From positions 62,001-126,000 of the forward strand of contig NZ_JAAMQI010000003.1 in assembly GCF_013523165.1 (NCBI RefSeq): a stretch of 64,000 nucleotides of DNA, written 5' to 3'. Made by a program: the position numbers and the translations under genes. The DNA is from Pseudomonas entomophila (GTDB lineage Bacteria > Pseudomonadota > Gammaproteobacteria > Pseudomonadales > Pseudomonadaceae). The first letter of the stretch is position 1. Every line of letters starts with the position of its first letter. Below, piece after piece: positions 34,889 through 43,255 of this stretch. Under the pieces are notes generated by a model. It ran no database searches. It was given only the letters and a program-made list of their open reading frames with translations, and was not told the origin of the DNA.

Positions 34889-35470
34889 ATGAGATCCAGA
34901 GAATTCGATCCCGATGCCATCGCCGAGGCCGCCATGCGTGTGTTCTGGCAGCGCGGCTATGCCGGGACCAGCATCCAGGACCTGGTCGAAGGCACGGGCC
35001 TGGGACGCGGCAGCCTGTACAACGCCTTCGGCAGCAAGCAGGGCTTGTACGAGTTCGCCCTGAGCCGTTACTACGACATGACCGCCTTCAACGTCGCCCT
35101 GCTGGCCGAGGAAGGCCCGGTCAAGGAGCTGATCCGCCGCCTGCTGCACAAGATCGTCGCCGAAGAGCTGCACGACACCGAGAACCTGGGCTGCATGGTC
35201 GCCAACGCCTCGCTGGAGGTAGCCCGCCATGACAGTGGCATCGCCGAGCTGGTGGCCAAGAACTTCAGCCGCATGGAGCGGGCGTTGACCGCGCTGTTCC
35301 TGCGCGGGCAGGCCGCTGGCGAGATCGAGGCCAGCCGCCGCCCCGAGGCCCTGGCGCGGTTCGTGGTCAGCACCATCCAGGGCATCCGGGTGATCGGCAA
35401 GGGCGGTGCGCGCGAAGACCGTTCCGAGCGACTGGCCGACATCGTCGAGGTGGCCGTTGGCGCGCTGTGA
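34889..35470 (+). CDS. TetR/AcrR-family transcriptional repressor
   Basis: A 193-residue regulator. The N-terminal DNA-binding domain (about residues 5-55) has the classical TetR helix-turn-helix (GTSIQDLVEGTGLGRGSLYN followed by AFGSKQGLY). The C-terminal half is the variable ligand-binding domain, rich in helices, with no recognised ligand. It is divergent from ridA with paired 22-nt operators between them, so it likely represses both itself and ridA, and perhaps the downstream dehydrogenase gene (gap 155 nt). The DNA core resembles the palindrome upstream of the ABC operon (2822-2839). The inducer is unknown. Confidence 0.92.
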   Translation: MRSREFDPDAIAEAAMRVFWQRGYAGTSIQDLVEGTGLGRGSLYNAFGSKQGLYEFALSRYYDMTAFNVALLAEEGPVKELIRRLLHKIVAEELHDTENLGCMVANASLEVARHDSGIAELVAKNFSRMERALTALFLRGQAAGEIEASRRPEALARFVVSTIQGIRVIGKGGAREDRSERLADIVEVAVGAL

Positions 35471-35625
35471 GCCTGCCCAGGCGGGCCGACACGCCGTTCC
35501 TGTCTTTCATCACCGGTCAACACCGCTCGGCGCTCGCGTCGAGCCCGACCACCCAGGTTTCAACCGCGCGGCATCGCCGCGCCCCTGACACTCCGTCTTC
35601 AACGATTCACTAAAAGGATGTTCAC

Positions 35626-36501
35626 ATGACCCAGGTCGAACACGCAGACACCCGCACCATCGCCGTTCTCGGCACCGGCATCATGGGCGCGGCGATCGCC
35701 CGCAACCTGCAGAAGAACGGCTTCCAGACCCGTGCCTGGAACCGCACCTTCGAAAAGGCTTCGGCCCTGACCGACAACGGCGTGCAGGTCCATGAACTGG
35801 CTGCCGACGCCGTGCGTGGCGCCGGTATCGTGCTGACCATGCTCAAGGATGGGCCGGCCGTGCTCGATGCGATGCGCGCCGCAGTGCCGGGCCTGGCCAA
35901 GGGCACCGTGTGGATCCAGGCGAGCACCGTCGGCGTGCCGGCCACCGAAAAACTGCAGGCCTTCGCCCAGGAACACGGCCTGGCCTTCTACGACGCGCCG
36001 GTGCAGGGCACCAAGGGCCCGGCCGAGCAGGGCAAGCTGGTGATCATCGCCTCCGGCGCCGACGCCCAGCGCGACGCGGTCCAGCCGGTGTTCGACGCCA
36101 TCGGCCAGCGCACCGTCTGGGTCTCGGACCAGCCCGGCGTCAGCAGCAAGCTCAAGCTCGCGCTCAACAGCTGGGTCCTGGCCCTGACCCATGGCGTGGC
36201 CGAGAGCCTGTCGATCGCCGAGGCGCTGGGCGTGGACCCTGCGCTGGTGGTCGACGTGGTCAAGGGCGGCCCGCTGGACAACCTGTACTTCCAGCTCAAG
36301 TCCGCCGCGATCATGGCCGACGACTACAGCACCACGTTCTCGGTGGCCAACGCCGCCAAGGATGCCGAGCTGGTGATCGAGGCGGCCCGTGAGGCCGGCG
36401 TCAAGGTCGACAGCGTCGAAGCGGGCCTGCAGCGCTTCAAGCGCGCCCTGGAAGCCGGGCATGCCGAGAAGGACATGGCTGCCTCGTTCCTGGCCAAGTA
36501 G
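35626..36501 (+). CDS. NAD(P)-dependent beta-hydroxyacid dehydrogenase / imine-reductase-like protein
   Basis: A 291-residue oxidoreductase of the 6-phosphogluconate/3-hydroxyisobutyrate dehydrogenase superfamily, which also contains imine reductases. The N-terminal Rossmann motif is IAVLGTGIMGAAIARNLQ (about residues 10-27). The family catalytic Lys lies in GVSSKLKLALN (G-x-x-x-K pattern; Lys and Asn kept). The helical C-terminal domain is of normal length. AAAAGGATG-like sequence gives a ribosome site about 8 nt before the ATG. It sits between tetR and a maleate-isomerase-like gene, all on the plus strand. The substrate is unknown; nearby ridA suggests imine or ketoacid chemistry, which is inference. 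Confidence 0.88.
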   Translation: MTQVEHADTRTIAVLGTGIMGAAIARNLQKNGFQTRAWNRTFEKASALTDNGVQVHELAADAVRGAGIVLTMLKDGPAVLDAMRAAVPGLAKGTVWIQASTVGVPATEKLQAFAQEHGLAFYDAPVQGTKGPAEQGKLVIIASGADAQRDAVQPVFDAIGQRTVWVSDQPGVSSKLKLALNSWVLALTHGVAESLSIAEALGVDPALVVDVVKGGPLDNLYFQLKSAAIMADDYSTTFSVANAAKDAELVIEAAREAGVKVDSVEAGLQRFKRALEAGHAEKDMAASFLAK

Positions 36502-36572
36502 TCCCCGCGCTGCGTAGAGCGTGTGTTCCCGTTCGGGGGTCGATGCTACTGCCGTCGACCTTGAGAGCCGTC

Positions 36573-37322
36573 ATGACCGATTCACTTGGCAATCGCCTGA
36601 AGATGGGCATCATCCTGCCCTCGACCAACACCTCGATGCAGCCCGAGACCGATGCCCTGCGGCCCTATGGCGTGACCAACCACGCCAGCCGCATGCTGAT
36701 CCAGGATGAATCGATGGACCAGCGCCCTGGCTTCATGAACGTCTTGAACAACATCCGGCTGTCGACCTCCGATGCCATCCATGGGCTGCTGACCTGCAAG
36801 CCCGATCGGATCATCGTCGGCGTGTCCCCGGAAAGCTACTGGGACGGCCCCGGCAGCCACGAAATGGTCACCGAATCGTTCCTCGAGATGAGCGGCGGCG
36901 TGCCGGTCACCACCAGCCCGGACGCCTACCGCGCCGCCCTGGAGGCCCTGGGCGGGATCCGTCGGATCGCCGTGCTGACGCCCTACCTGCCACTGGGCGA
37001 CGAGACGGTCAGCCACTTCTTCACCGACAACGATTACCAGGTGCTCGCCGTTCGCGGCCTCGGCGCGTCCAGCCCGGCGAACATCGCGCACATCACCGAA
37101 CGGCAGATCTTCGACGCCATCCGCGCCGTCGACAGCCCCGAGGTCGAAGCCATCGTCCAGGTCGGCACCAACGTGGCCATGGCCCGCGCGGCGATGATCG
37201 CCGAGGCGTGGCTGGGCAAGCCGGTGCTGTCCAACAACGTGGTGCTGTACTGGCATGCCTTGCGCGCCAGTGGCATCGCCGACCGCATCGGCGGTCATGG
37301 CAACCTGCTGGAACGACACTGA
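36573..37322 (+). CDS. Maleate isomerase / arylmalonate decarboxylase family protein (Asp/Glu racemase fold)
   Basis: A 249-residue protein. MGIILPSTNTSMQPE near the N-terminus is the ligand-binding 'PSsNt.me' loop of the maleate cis-trans isomerase / arylmalonate decarboxylase family. A second conserved region reads VGVSPESYWDG (about residues 80-90), where maleate isomerases have a catalytic Cys. The other Cys position is also absent (PVLSNNVVLYWHALR). The only Cys visible is in LLTCKPDR. The fold is therefore firm but the chemistry is not; it may belong to a non-cysteine subfamily. I chose ATG 36573, as the upstream in-frame Met lacks support. It lies 71 nt after the dehydrogenase gene and 153 nt before the A-Ox-T-TE gene. 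Confidence 0.8.
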   Translation: MTDSLGNRLKMGIILPSTNTSMQPETDALRPYGVTNHASRMLIQDESMDQRPGFMNVLNNIRLSTSDAIHGLLTCKPDRIIVGVSPESYWDGPGSHEMVTESFLEMSGGVPVTTSPDAYRAALEALGGIRRIAVLTPYLPLGDETVSHFFTDNDYQVLAVRGLGASSPANIAHITERQIFDAIRAVDSPEVEAIVQVGTNVAMARAAMIAEAWLGKPVLSNNVVLYWHALRASGIADRIGGHGNLLERH

Positions 37323-37475
37323 CCCGGTCGCCTGACCGATCAGCCCGCGATGCCGGGCAGGCTTCGGCCCTCACGTCATCGCATCGACACAACGCCTTTT
37401 TCGCAGCCCACACCGCCTTCGCTCACCCCCTGAGTGCGGGCAGGCTGCGCCTATCGATCACACTGGAGCGCGCTC

Positions 37476-40400
37476 ATGGATGCGGTGAGTTCAGGAACAC
37501 CACGGATGTTGGCTGGTTGCACAGAGGGAGCGGGGCCGTCGACGGACGTCCCGGCGCGTACACTCATCGAGCTGTTCGCCCGCCAGGCCGAGGCATCGCC
37601 TGGTCGCATCGCCGTCAGCAGCCCGCAGGGCGTCCTGAGCTTCGCGCAGCTGCGCCGGCGCAGCCAGCAGGCCGCTTGGCGCCTGCGCGATGCCGGTGTG
37701 CAGCCGGGCCAGTGCGTGGGCCTGTTCGTCGACCCGTCCCTGGACATGATGATCGGCACCTGGGGCATCCTGGAGGCCGGCTGCGCCTACCTGCCACTGG
37801 CCCCGGAATACCCCCGCGAGCGCATCCGCTACATGATCGAGGACGCGGGCATCACGGTGATCTACACCCAGCCGGCCCTGTTGCCGAGCCTGCGTGCCCT
37901 GGCCCTGGAAGGCGTGCACCTGGTCTGCGACGACGGGGCCGCGCGCCCGGCGGCCAATGACACGCGTGCCCAGGCACCCGTGCTCGTCGACGCGCACAGC
38001 CTGGCCTACGTCATCTACACCTCGGGCACCACGGGCCAGCCGAAAGGGGTGGAGATCACCCACGCCAACCTGATCAACCAGCTCGGCTGGCTGCGCGATG
38101 CCCACGGCGTGGACGCGCGCCAGACGCTGCTGCGCAAGACGCCCATGAGCTTCGATGCCGCGCAGTGGGAGCTGCTGGCGGTGGCCAACGGCACCCACGT
38201 GGTCATCGGCGCGCCCGGCATCCATCGCGACCCCGAGGCGCTGGTCGCAGCCCTGGTCGAACACCGGATCAGCGTGTTGCAGGGCGTGCCGACCCTGCTC
38301 CAGGCCTTGGTCAACGAGCCGGGTTTCGCTGATTGCCGGACGCTGACGCACCTCTACAGTGGGGGTGAACCGTTGACCCGCAAGCTGGCCCAGGCCTGCC
38401 TGGACTGCCTGCCGCAGGTGCGTCTGGTCAACCTCTATGGCCCCACCGAGTGCACCATCAACGCCTCGTCGCGCCTGGTCGATGCGGCCTGCCTGGCGGA
38501 CACCGCGCAGATCGTCTCGCTCGGCTTCCCGGCCAGCGAGACCACCCTGCACCTGTTCGACCCGGCCACCGGCGCACCCATCGAAACGCCCGAGACGCCA
38601 GGCGAGCTCTACATCGGTGGTCGCCAGCTGGCCCGCGGCTACCGGGGCCGGCCGGAGCAGACCGCCGAGCGGTTCGTCGAACGCCTGCTGCCGGGCCACG
38701 CGCACCCGGTGCGCCTCTACTGCACCGGTGACCTGGCCAGCTGGAACGCCGATGGCAGCGTGCAGTTCATTGGCCGGGCCGACAACCAGGTCAAGCTGCG
38801 CGGGCACCGCATCGAGCTGGATGAAGTGCGCGTGGCGATCGAGAACCATGCCTGGGTCAAGAGCGCCGCCGTGTTCGTCCATGCCGACGCCGAGGGTCAG
38901 CGGCAGAGCCTGGTGGCCTGTGTGGCGCTCAACCCGCGCGAGGCGATCCTGATGGACCAGGGCCAGCATGGCGCGCACCACTTGTCCAAGTCCAGCAAGG
39001 TCCAGGTCAAGGCCCAGCTCGGGCAGCTGGGCGAGCGCCAGCCCGGTCGGGACGAGGGCAGGGCGGTGCTGCGCCTGCCGGGTGCCGCGGCCAGCGACGA
39101 CCAGCGGGCGCGTGCCTTTGCGCGCAAGACCTACCGCCTGTTCGAAGGCGGGCGGGTGGACCGGCAGACACTCCTCGACCTGTTGACCCGTCAGCCTGTG
39201 CAGCACCCCGGCGCGAGCGGCGCGCTGACCCTCGACACGCTCGGCGCGTTGCTGCGCAACCTCGGGCCCTTCTACAGCCAGGAGCGGTTGCTGCCCAAGT
39301 ATGCCTACGCCTCGCCAGGGGCGCTCTATGCGCACCAGTTGTACCTGGAGGTCGAAGGCGTGGAAGGGCTGGCCGATGGCATCCACTATTTCGCGCCCAC
39401 TGCCCACGAACTGATGCTGATCCAGGCGCGGCCGTCCACTGGGCACTCCCGTGCGCTGCTGCACCTGGTGGGCCGCGCACGCGCCATCGAGGCGGTGTAC
39501 CAGACCAACGTCGATGAAGTCCTGGAAATGGAGGCAGGCCACGTGCTGGGTTTGCTCGACCAGGTGCTGCCCGAGCACGGCCTGGGGCTGGGCGCTGGCC
39601 TGCATCGCCCGGAGGTGCTTGAGCACCTGGCCGTCGATGAAGGCGACCGCTACCTGGGCAGCTACCCGCTGGTGGGCGCCGCGCACGCCGCCGAGCCCAG
39701 CCCCGTGCAGGTCTACGTGCAGGCCCACGGCGACCAGGTCGACGATTTGCCGGCCGGGCTGTATGCGCTGCGCGAACAGCGCCTGGAGCGCCTGGGCGAC
39801 GCGGTGATCGAGAAGAACCAGGTGATCGCGATCAATCAGCGCTCCTATGCACAGTCCAGCTTCGCGCTGTCGCTGGTGGCCGGCCACCTGCCGGCCTGGG
39901 AGCGTTACATCGGCCTGGGCCGACGCCTGCAGGCCCTGCAGATGAACGACCTGCACCTGGGCCTGATGTCGTCGGGCTACAGTTCACGCAGCGGTCACGA
40001 CCTGGCCACGGCCACGCGCCTGCGCCAGCTGCTGGGCCCTGATCGGCCGGTCGAGGCCTGCTATTTCGCGCTCGGTGGCCGTGTCAGCGACGCGCAGGTG
40101 CGCAGCGAAGGCATGAAGGAAGATGCCGTGCACATCCAGGGCCCTGCCGAACTGCTCAAGCAGGAGCTGGAAAGCCTGTTGCCCGACTACATGGTCCCGG
40201 ACCAGTTCGTGGTGCTCGACGAGCTGCCGCTGACCGCCAATGGCAAGGTCGATGTGCAGACGCTCAAGGCGACGGTGCGCACGGCGCGTCAGGCCCGCGC
40301 GCTGATCGCGCCACGCACGGCGGGCGAGCAGGCCGTCGCGGCGGTCTGGTGCCAGGTGATGCAGTGCGAGGCAGTGTCGGTCACCGACGATTTCTTCGAG

Positions 40401-41378
40401 GCTGGCGGCAACTCGCTGCTGGCCGTGGTGCTGATCAACCGACTCAACCGTGAGCTGGGCGCGCGCCTGCCCTTGCAGGCGATCTTCAGCCACCCGAGCG
40501 TCGAGGCCCTGGCCGGCGAAGTGCAGGCGGCGTCGCGGCAGGCCCATTCGCGGCTGGTGGAACTCAACGCCGTGCGCACGCGCCAGCGCCCGATCTTCTG
40601 CTGGCCCGGCCTGGGCGGCTACCCGATGAACCTGCGCGGCCTGGCCCTGAAAAGCGACCCGGCGCGGCCGTTCTACGGGGTGCAGGCCATGGGCATCAAC
40701 CCGGGCGAAGTGCCCCACGCCACGCTGGCCGAGATGGCCCGTGCCGACGTCGCCCTGCTGCGCGAGCGTCAGCCGGAGGGCCCGTACACGCTGTGGGGCT
40801 ATTCCTTCGGCGCACGTGTGGCCTTCGAGGTGGCCCGTCAGCTCGAAGCGCTGGGCGAGCAGGTCGAGTCGCTGGTGCTGATCGCACCGGGCAACCCGCG
40901 CACCCGCCGCCCGGCCTATCGCCTGGCGGGTCAGCAGCGCTACGCCGGCCCGGCCTTCCTGTGCATTCTCTACTCGGTGTTCGCCGGGGTGCTGCCCACG
41001 GCCGAGGTCGAAGGCGCGCTCGAGCGCCTGCGCGACCGCGAGGATTTCGTGCGTTTCATCCAGGCGCGCTTCGACGGGCTGGACCAGGGCCTGATCGAGC
41101 GGATCACCGAGGTGGTCGAGTTGACCTACGAGTTCCGTTACAGCTTCGAGGCGTTGCTCGAGCACCGCATCCAGGCACCGGTGAGCCTGCTCAAGGCGGC
41201 AGGCGACGATTACTCGTTCATCGAGCAGGCGCTCGGGCAATTGCCCTGGACGCCAGTGGTGCTCGACAGCGTGGCCGACCATTACCAGTTGCTCAAACCG
41301 ACCGGGCTCGACGAACTGCTGGCGCTGATCCGGCAGGCCGAGGCCCTTCATCGTCCAGGCCAGCAGCGCCTGGCCTGA
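37476..41378 (+). CDS. indC: Single-module NRPS with inserted oxidase (A-Ox-T-TE), indigoidine-synthetase type
   Basis: A 1300-residue protein. The adenylation domain opens normally (YTSGTTGQPKG near 181; FDAAQW near 226; GRADNQVKLRGHRIELDEV near 433). It is then interrupted by a flavin nitroreductase-like oxidase (about 540-880; LMSSGYSSRSGHDL) before its last motif LPLTANGKVD (near 916). The carrier serine is 980 (GGNSLL) and the thioesterase serine is 1110 (GYSFG). An oxidase between A8 and A9/A10 is the hallmark of BpsA/IndC, which cyclise and oxidise L-Gln, giving blue indigoidine after dimerisation. My pocket reading D-A-W-Q-Y-G-L-I-N is Gln-like. Start 37476 has GGAG 6 nt upstream. An MFS exporter follows. 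indA/indB-type partners are absent, so a modified product is possible. Confidence 0.9.
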   Translation: MDAVSSGTPRMLAGCTEGAGPSTDVPARTLIELFARQAEASPGRIAVSSPQGVLSFAQLRRRSQQAAWRLRDAGVQPGQCVGLFVDPSLDMMIGTWGILEAGCAYLPLAPEYPRERIRYMIEDAGITVIYTQPALLPSLRALALEGVHLVCDDGAARPAANDTRAQAPVLVDAHSLAYVIYTSGTTGQPKGVEITHANLINQLGWLRDAHGVDARQTLLRKTPMSFDAAQWELLAVANGTHVVIGAPGIHRDPEALVAALVEHRISVLQGVPTLLQALVNEPGFADCRTLTHLYSGGEPLTRKLAQACLDCLPQVRLVNLYGPTECTINASSRLVDAACLADTAQIVSLGFPASETTLHLFDPATGAPIETPETPGELYIGGRQLARGYRGRPEQTAERFVERLLPGHAHPVRLYCTGDLASWNADGSVQFIGRADNQVKLRGHRIELDEVRVAIENHAWVKSAAVFVHADAEGQRQSLVACVALNPREAILMDQGQHGAHHLSKSSKVQVKAQLGQLGERQPGRDEGRAVLRLPGAAASDDQRARAFARKTYRLFEGGRVDRQTLLDLLTRQPVQHPGASGALTLDTLGALLRNLGPFYSQERLLPKYAYASPGALYAHQLYLEVEGVEGLADGIHYFAPTAHELMLIQARPSTGHSRALLHLVGRARAIEAVYQTNVDEVLEMEAGHVLGLLDQVLPEHGLGLGAGLHRPEVLEHLAVDEGDRYLGSYPLVGAAHAAEPSPVQVYVQAHGDQVDDLPAGLYALREQRLERLGDAVIEKNQVIAINQRSYAQSSFALSLVAGHLPAWERYIGLGRRLQALQMNDLHLGLMSSGYSSRSGHDLATATRLRQLLGPDRPVEACYFALGGRVSDAQVRSEGMKEDAVHIQGPAELLKQELESLLPDYMVPDQFVVLDELPLTANGKVDVQTLKATVRTARQARALIAPRTAGEQAVAAVWCQVMQCEAVSVTDDFFEAGGNSLLAVVLINRLNRELGARLPLQAIFSHPSVEALAGEVQAASRQAHSRLVELNAVRTRQRPIFCWPGLGGYPMNLRGLALKSDPARPFYGVQAMGINPGEVPHATLAEMARADVALLRERQPEGPYTLWGYSFGARVAFEVARQLEALGEQVESLVLIAPGNPRTRRPAYRLAGQQRYAGPAFLCILYSVFAGVLPTAEVEGALERLRDREDFVRFIQARFDGLDQGLIERITEVVELTYEFRYSFEALLEHRIQAPVSLLKAAGDDYSFIEQALGQLPWTPVVLDSVADHYQLLKPTGLDELLALIRQAEALHRPGQQRLA

Positions 41379-41458
41379 CCCTTCACCACCGCGCACCTGC
41401 CCGCGTCCCGGTCGTCGACCGGGCGTGGGTGTTTCTTGTCTCTGAAAGGACGCAGACC

Positions 41459-42673
41459 ATGACACTTCCTTCTTCCGCCACGGCCGACCCGACCCCGCTC
41501 GAAACGGCCCCCACGACGGCCCGCCTGCCACTGGCCCAGCTGCTGGCCCTGACCCTGGCCGGGTTCATCGCCATCATGACCGAGACCTTGCCGGCAGGCC
41601 TGCTGCCACAGATCAGCGCCGGGCTGGGGATTTCCCAGTCCCTGGCCGGGCAGCTGGTCTCGGTGTACGCCCTGGGCTCGGTGCTCGCCGCCATTCCCAT
41701 CGTCGCCGCCACCCGCAGCTGGTCGCGCCGACCGCTGCTGCTGCTGGCCATCGTCGCGTTGCTGGTGTTCAACGGCATCACCGCGCTGTCGTCCGACTAC
41801 GCCGTGATCCTCGCCTCGCGGCTGGTGGCCGGCATGGCCGCCGGGATCGTCTGGGGCGTGCTGGCCGGTTACGCCCGGCGCCTGGTGCCCAGTGCCCAGC
41901 AGGGGCGAGCGCTGGCCGTGGTCGGGGTCGGCCAGCCGATCGCGTTGTGCCTGGGGGTGCCGCTGGGCACCTGGCTTGGCGGGCTGACCGACTGGCGCGG
42001 GGTGTTCTGGATCATGTCCGCCCTGGCCCTGGTGCTGGCGGTGTGGGTGCGCTGGGGGCTGCCGAACTTCGCCGGCCAGCCAGCCGAACGGCGGCAATCG
42101 CTGCGCGCGATCTTCCTGCTGCCGGGCATCCGCTCGGTGCTGGCGGTGATTCTGGTGTGGATCCTGGCGCACAACATGCTCTACACCTTCATCGCGCCGT
42201 ACCTGGCGTCGGTCGGGTTGGGCGAGCGCGTCGACCTGGTGCTGCTGCTGTTCGGCGCATCGTCGATCCTGGGCGTGTGGGCGACCGGGCTGTGGGTCGA
42301 TCGCGCCTTGCGCCGCGTGACCCTGCTCAGCCTGGCCGGCTTCGCCGTGGCGGCGCTGGTGCTGGGCCTGGCCGGTGCGCACACCGGTGTGGTGCTGGCC
42401 GGGGTGGTGCTGTGGGGCATGACCTTCGGCGGCGCCCCGACCCTGTTGCAGACGGCGATTGCCGACACGGCTGGGGAGGCGGGCGATGTGGCACAGTCGA
42501 TGCTGGTGACGGTGTTCAACCTGGCGGTGGCCCTGGGCGGGATCGGCGGCGGGGTGCTGCTGCAGCAGTATGGGGCGTCGGCCCTGCCGGCGGCCTTGCT
42601 AGGGTTGGCGGTGATCGGCGCGGCAGTGGTCTGGCGAGCGGACCGGGCAGGGTTCACGCCGGGGGCGCGGTAG
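41459..42673 (+). CDS. MFS transporter, DHA1/SotB-like exporter
   Basis: A 404-residue inner-membrane protein with about 12 hydrophobic segments. The first helix region FIAIMTETLPAGLLPQISAG is typical of the SotB/YdeA-like DHA12 drug and sugar efflux group, and the usual positively charged loop RSWSRR follows helix 2. The start ATG at 41459 has GAAAGGA about 9 nt upstream. It lies 80 nt after the A-Ox-T-TE gene on the same strand with no clear terminator between, so export of that enzyme's product is a reasonable inference. The cargo is not readable from sequence. Confidence 0.88.
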   Translation: MTLPSSATADPTPLETAPTTARLPLAQLLALTLAGFIAIMTETLPAGLLPQISAGLGISQSLAGQLVSVYALGSVLAAIPIVAATRSWSRRPLLLLAIVALLVFNGITALSSDYAVILASRLVAGMAAGIVWGVLAGYARRLVPSAQQGRALAVVGVGQPIALCLGVPLGTWLGGLTDWRGVFWIMSALALVLAVWVRWGLPNFAGQPAERRQSLRAIFLLPGIRSVLAVILVWILAHNMLYTFIAPYLASVGLGERVDLVLLLFGASSILGVWATGLWVDRALRRVTLLSLAGFAVAALVLGLAGAHTGVVLAGVVLWGMTFGGAPTLLQTAIADTAGEAGDVAQSMLVTVFNLAVALGGIGGGVLLQQYGASALPAALLGLAVIGAAVVWRADRAGFTPGAR

Positions 42674-42793
42674 GGCGCATGGGCTTGAAGCGGTAAGCTG
42701 CAAGCCGTTCATGTGTGGTGGCTGCGCCGTGAACGGTCGATGGACAGGCGTGGTTGACTCCATGGACCTGCTGGGCCTATTGCGGTCCTATGG

Positions 42794-42850
42794 GGCTTGC
42801 CTGCGATGCGGGCGGTGACGGACCGGACGCTATCGCGGGCAAGCCCGCTC
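42794..42850. repeat. REP inverted pair
   Basis: GGGCTTGCCTGCGAT (from 42794) and ATCGCGGGCAAGCCCGCTC (from 42832) form a head-to-head REP pair after the MFS gene. The spacer is related to, but inverted relative to, that of the pair at 4258-4319. It leads directly into dispersed-repeat copy B. Confidence 0.7.
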
Positions 42851-43137
42851 TCATAGAACATAAAATAAGTTGTTGATTTAGGAGGAATTAATTATAGAAC
42901 CTTGTGGGCCCTGCGGGCCCAATCGCGGCACAGGGGCCGCTCCTACACCCGCCGCAATGGCACAGGCAATCGCGGTCCCATGTGGGAGCGGCCCCTGCCG
43001 GGGCGCCGGACCGGCCGCGATGGGCCGCAAAGCGGCCCCAGAAATCGATCAGCAATACAGCATCTGAGCACTGCCAGCTATCGCCATGTTCTCTGCGCGA
43101 CAGCGCGGCGCCGGGGCGGCGGGCGAACTCCCACAGG
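42851..43137. repeat. Dispersed ~280-bp repeat, copy B
   Basis: Same modules and order as copy A: an AT-rich start (CATAGAACATAAAATAAGTTG), GTGGGCCCTGCGGGCCCAAT, CACAGGGGCCGCTCCTACAC, ATGGGCCGCAAAGCGGCCC, GCCAGCTATCGCCATGTTCT and CTCCCACAGG. One arm has an extra GCCGGGGCGCCGGACCGGC insertion relative to copy A. It fills most of the 582-nt gap between the MFS gene and the chemoreceptor; nothing else is evident there. Confidence 0.8.
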
Positions 43138-43255
43138 CTCGTAATGGCCGGTCTCTACTGCCGCATCAGTGGATGACTGGCTGATCGGCCCAAGGCGCAT
43201 TCCCCACACGCTTTCCCAGCCCCCTGCCCATAGCGTTGTCCCGATGACAGAAGGG

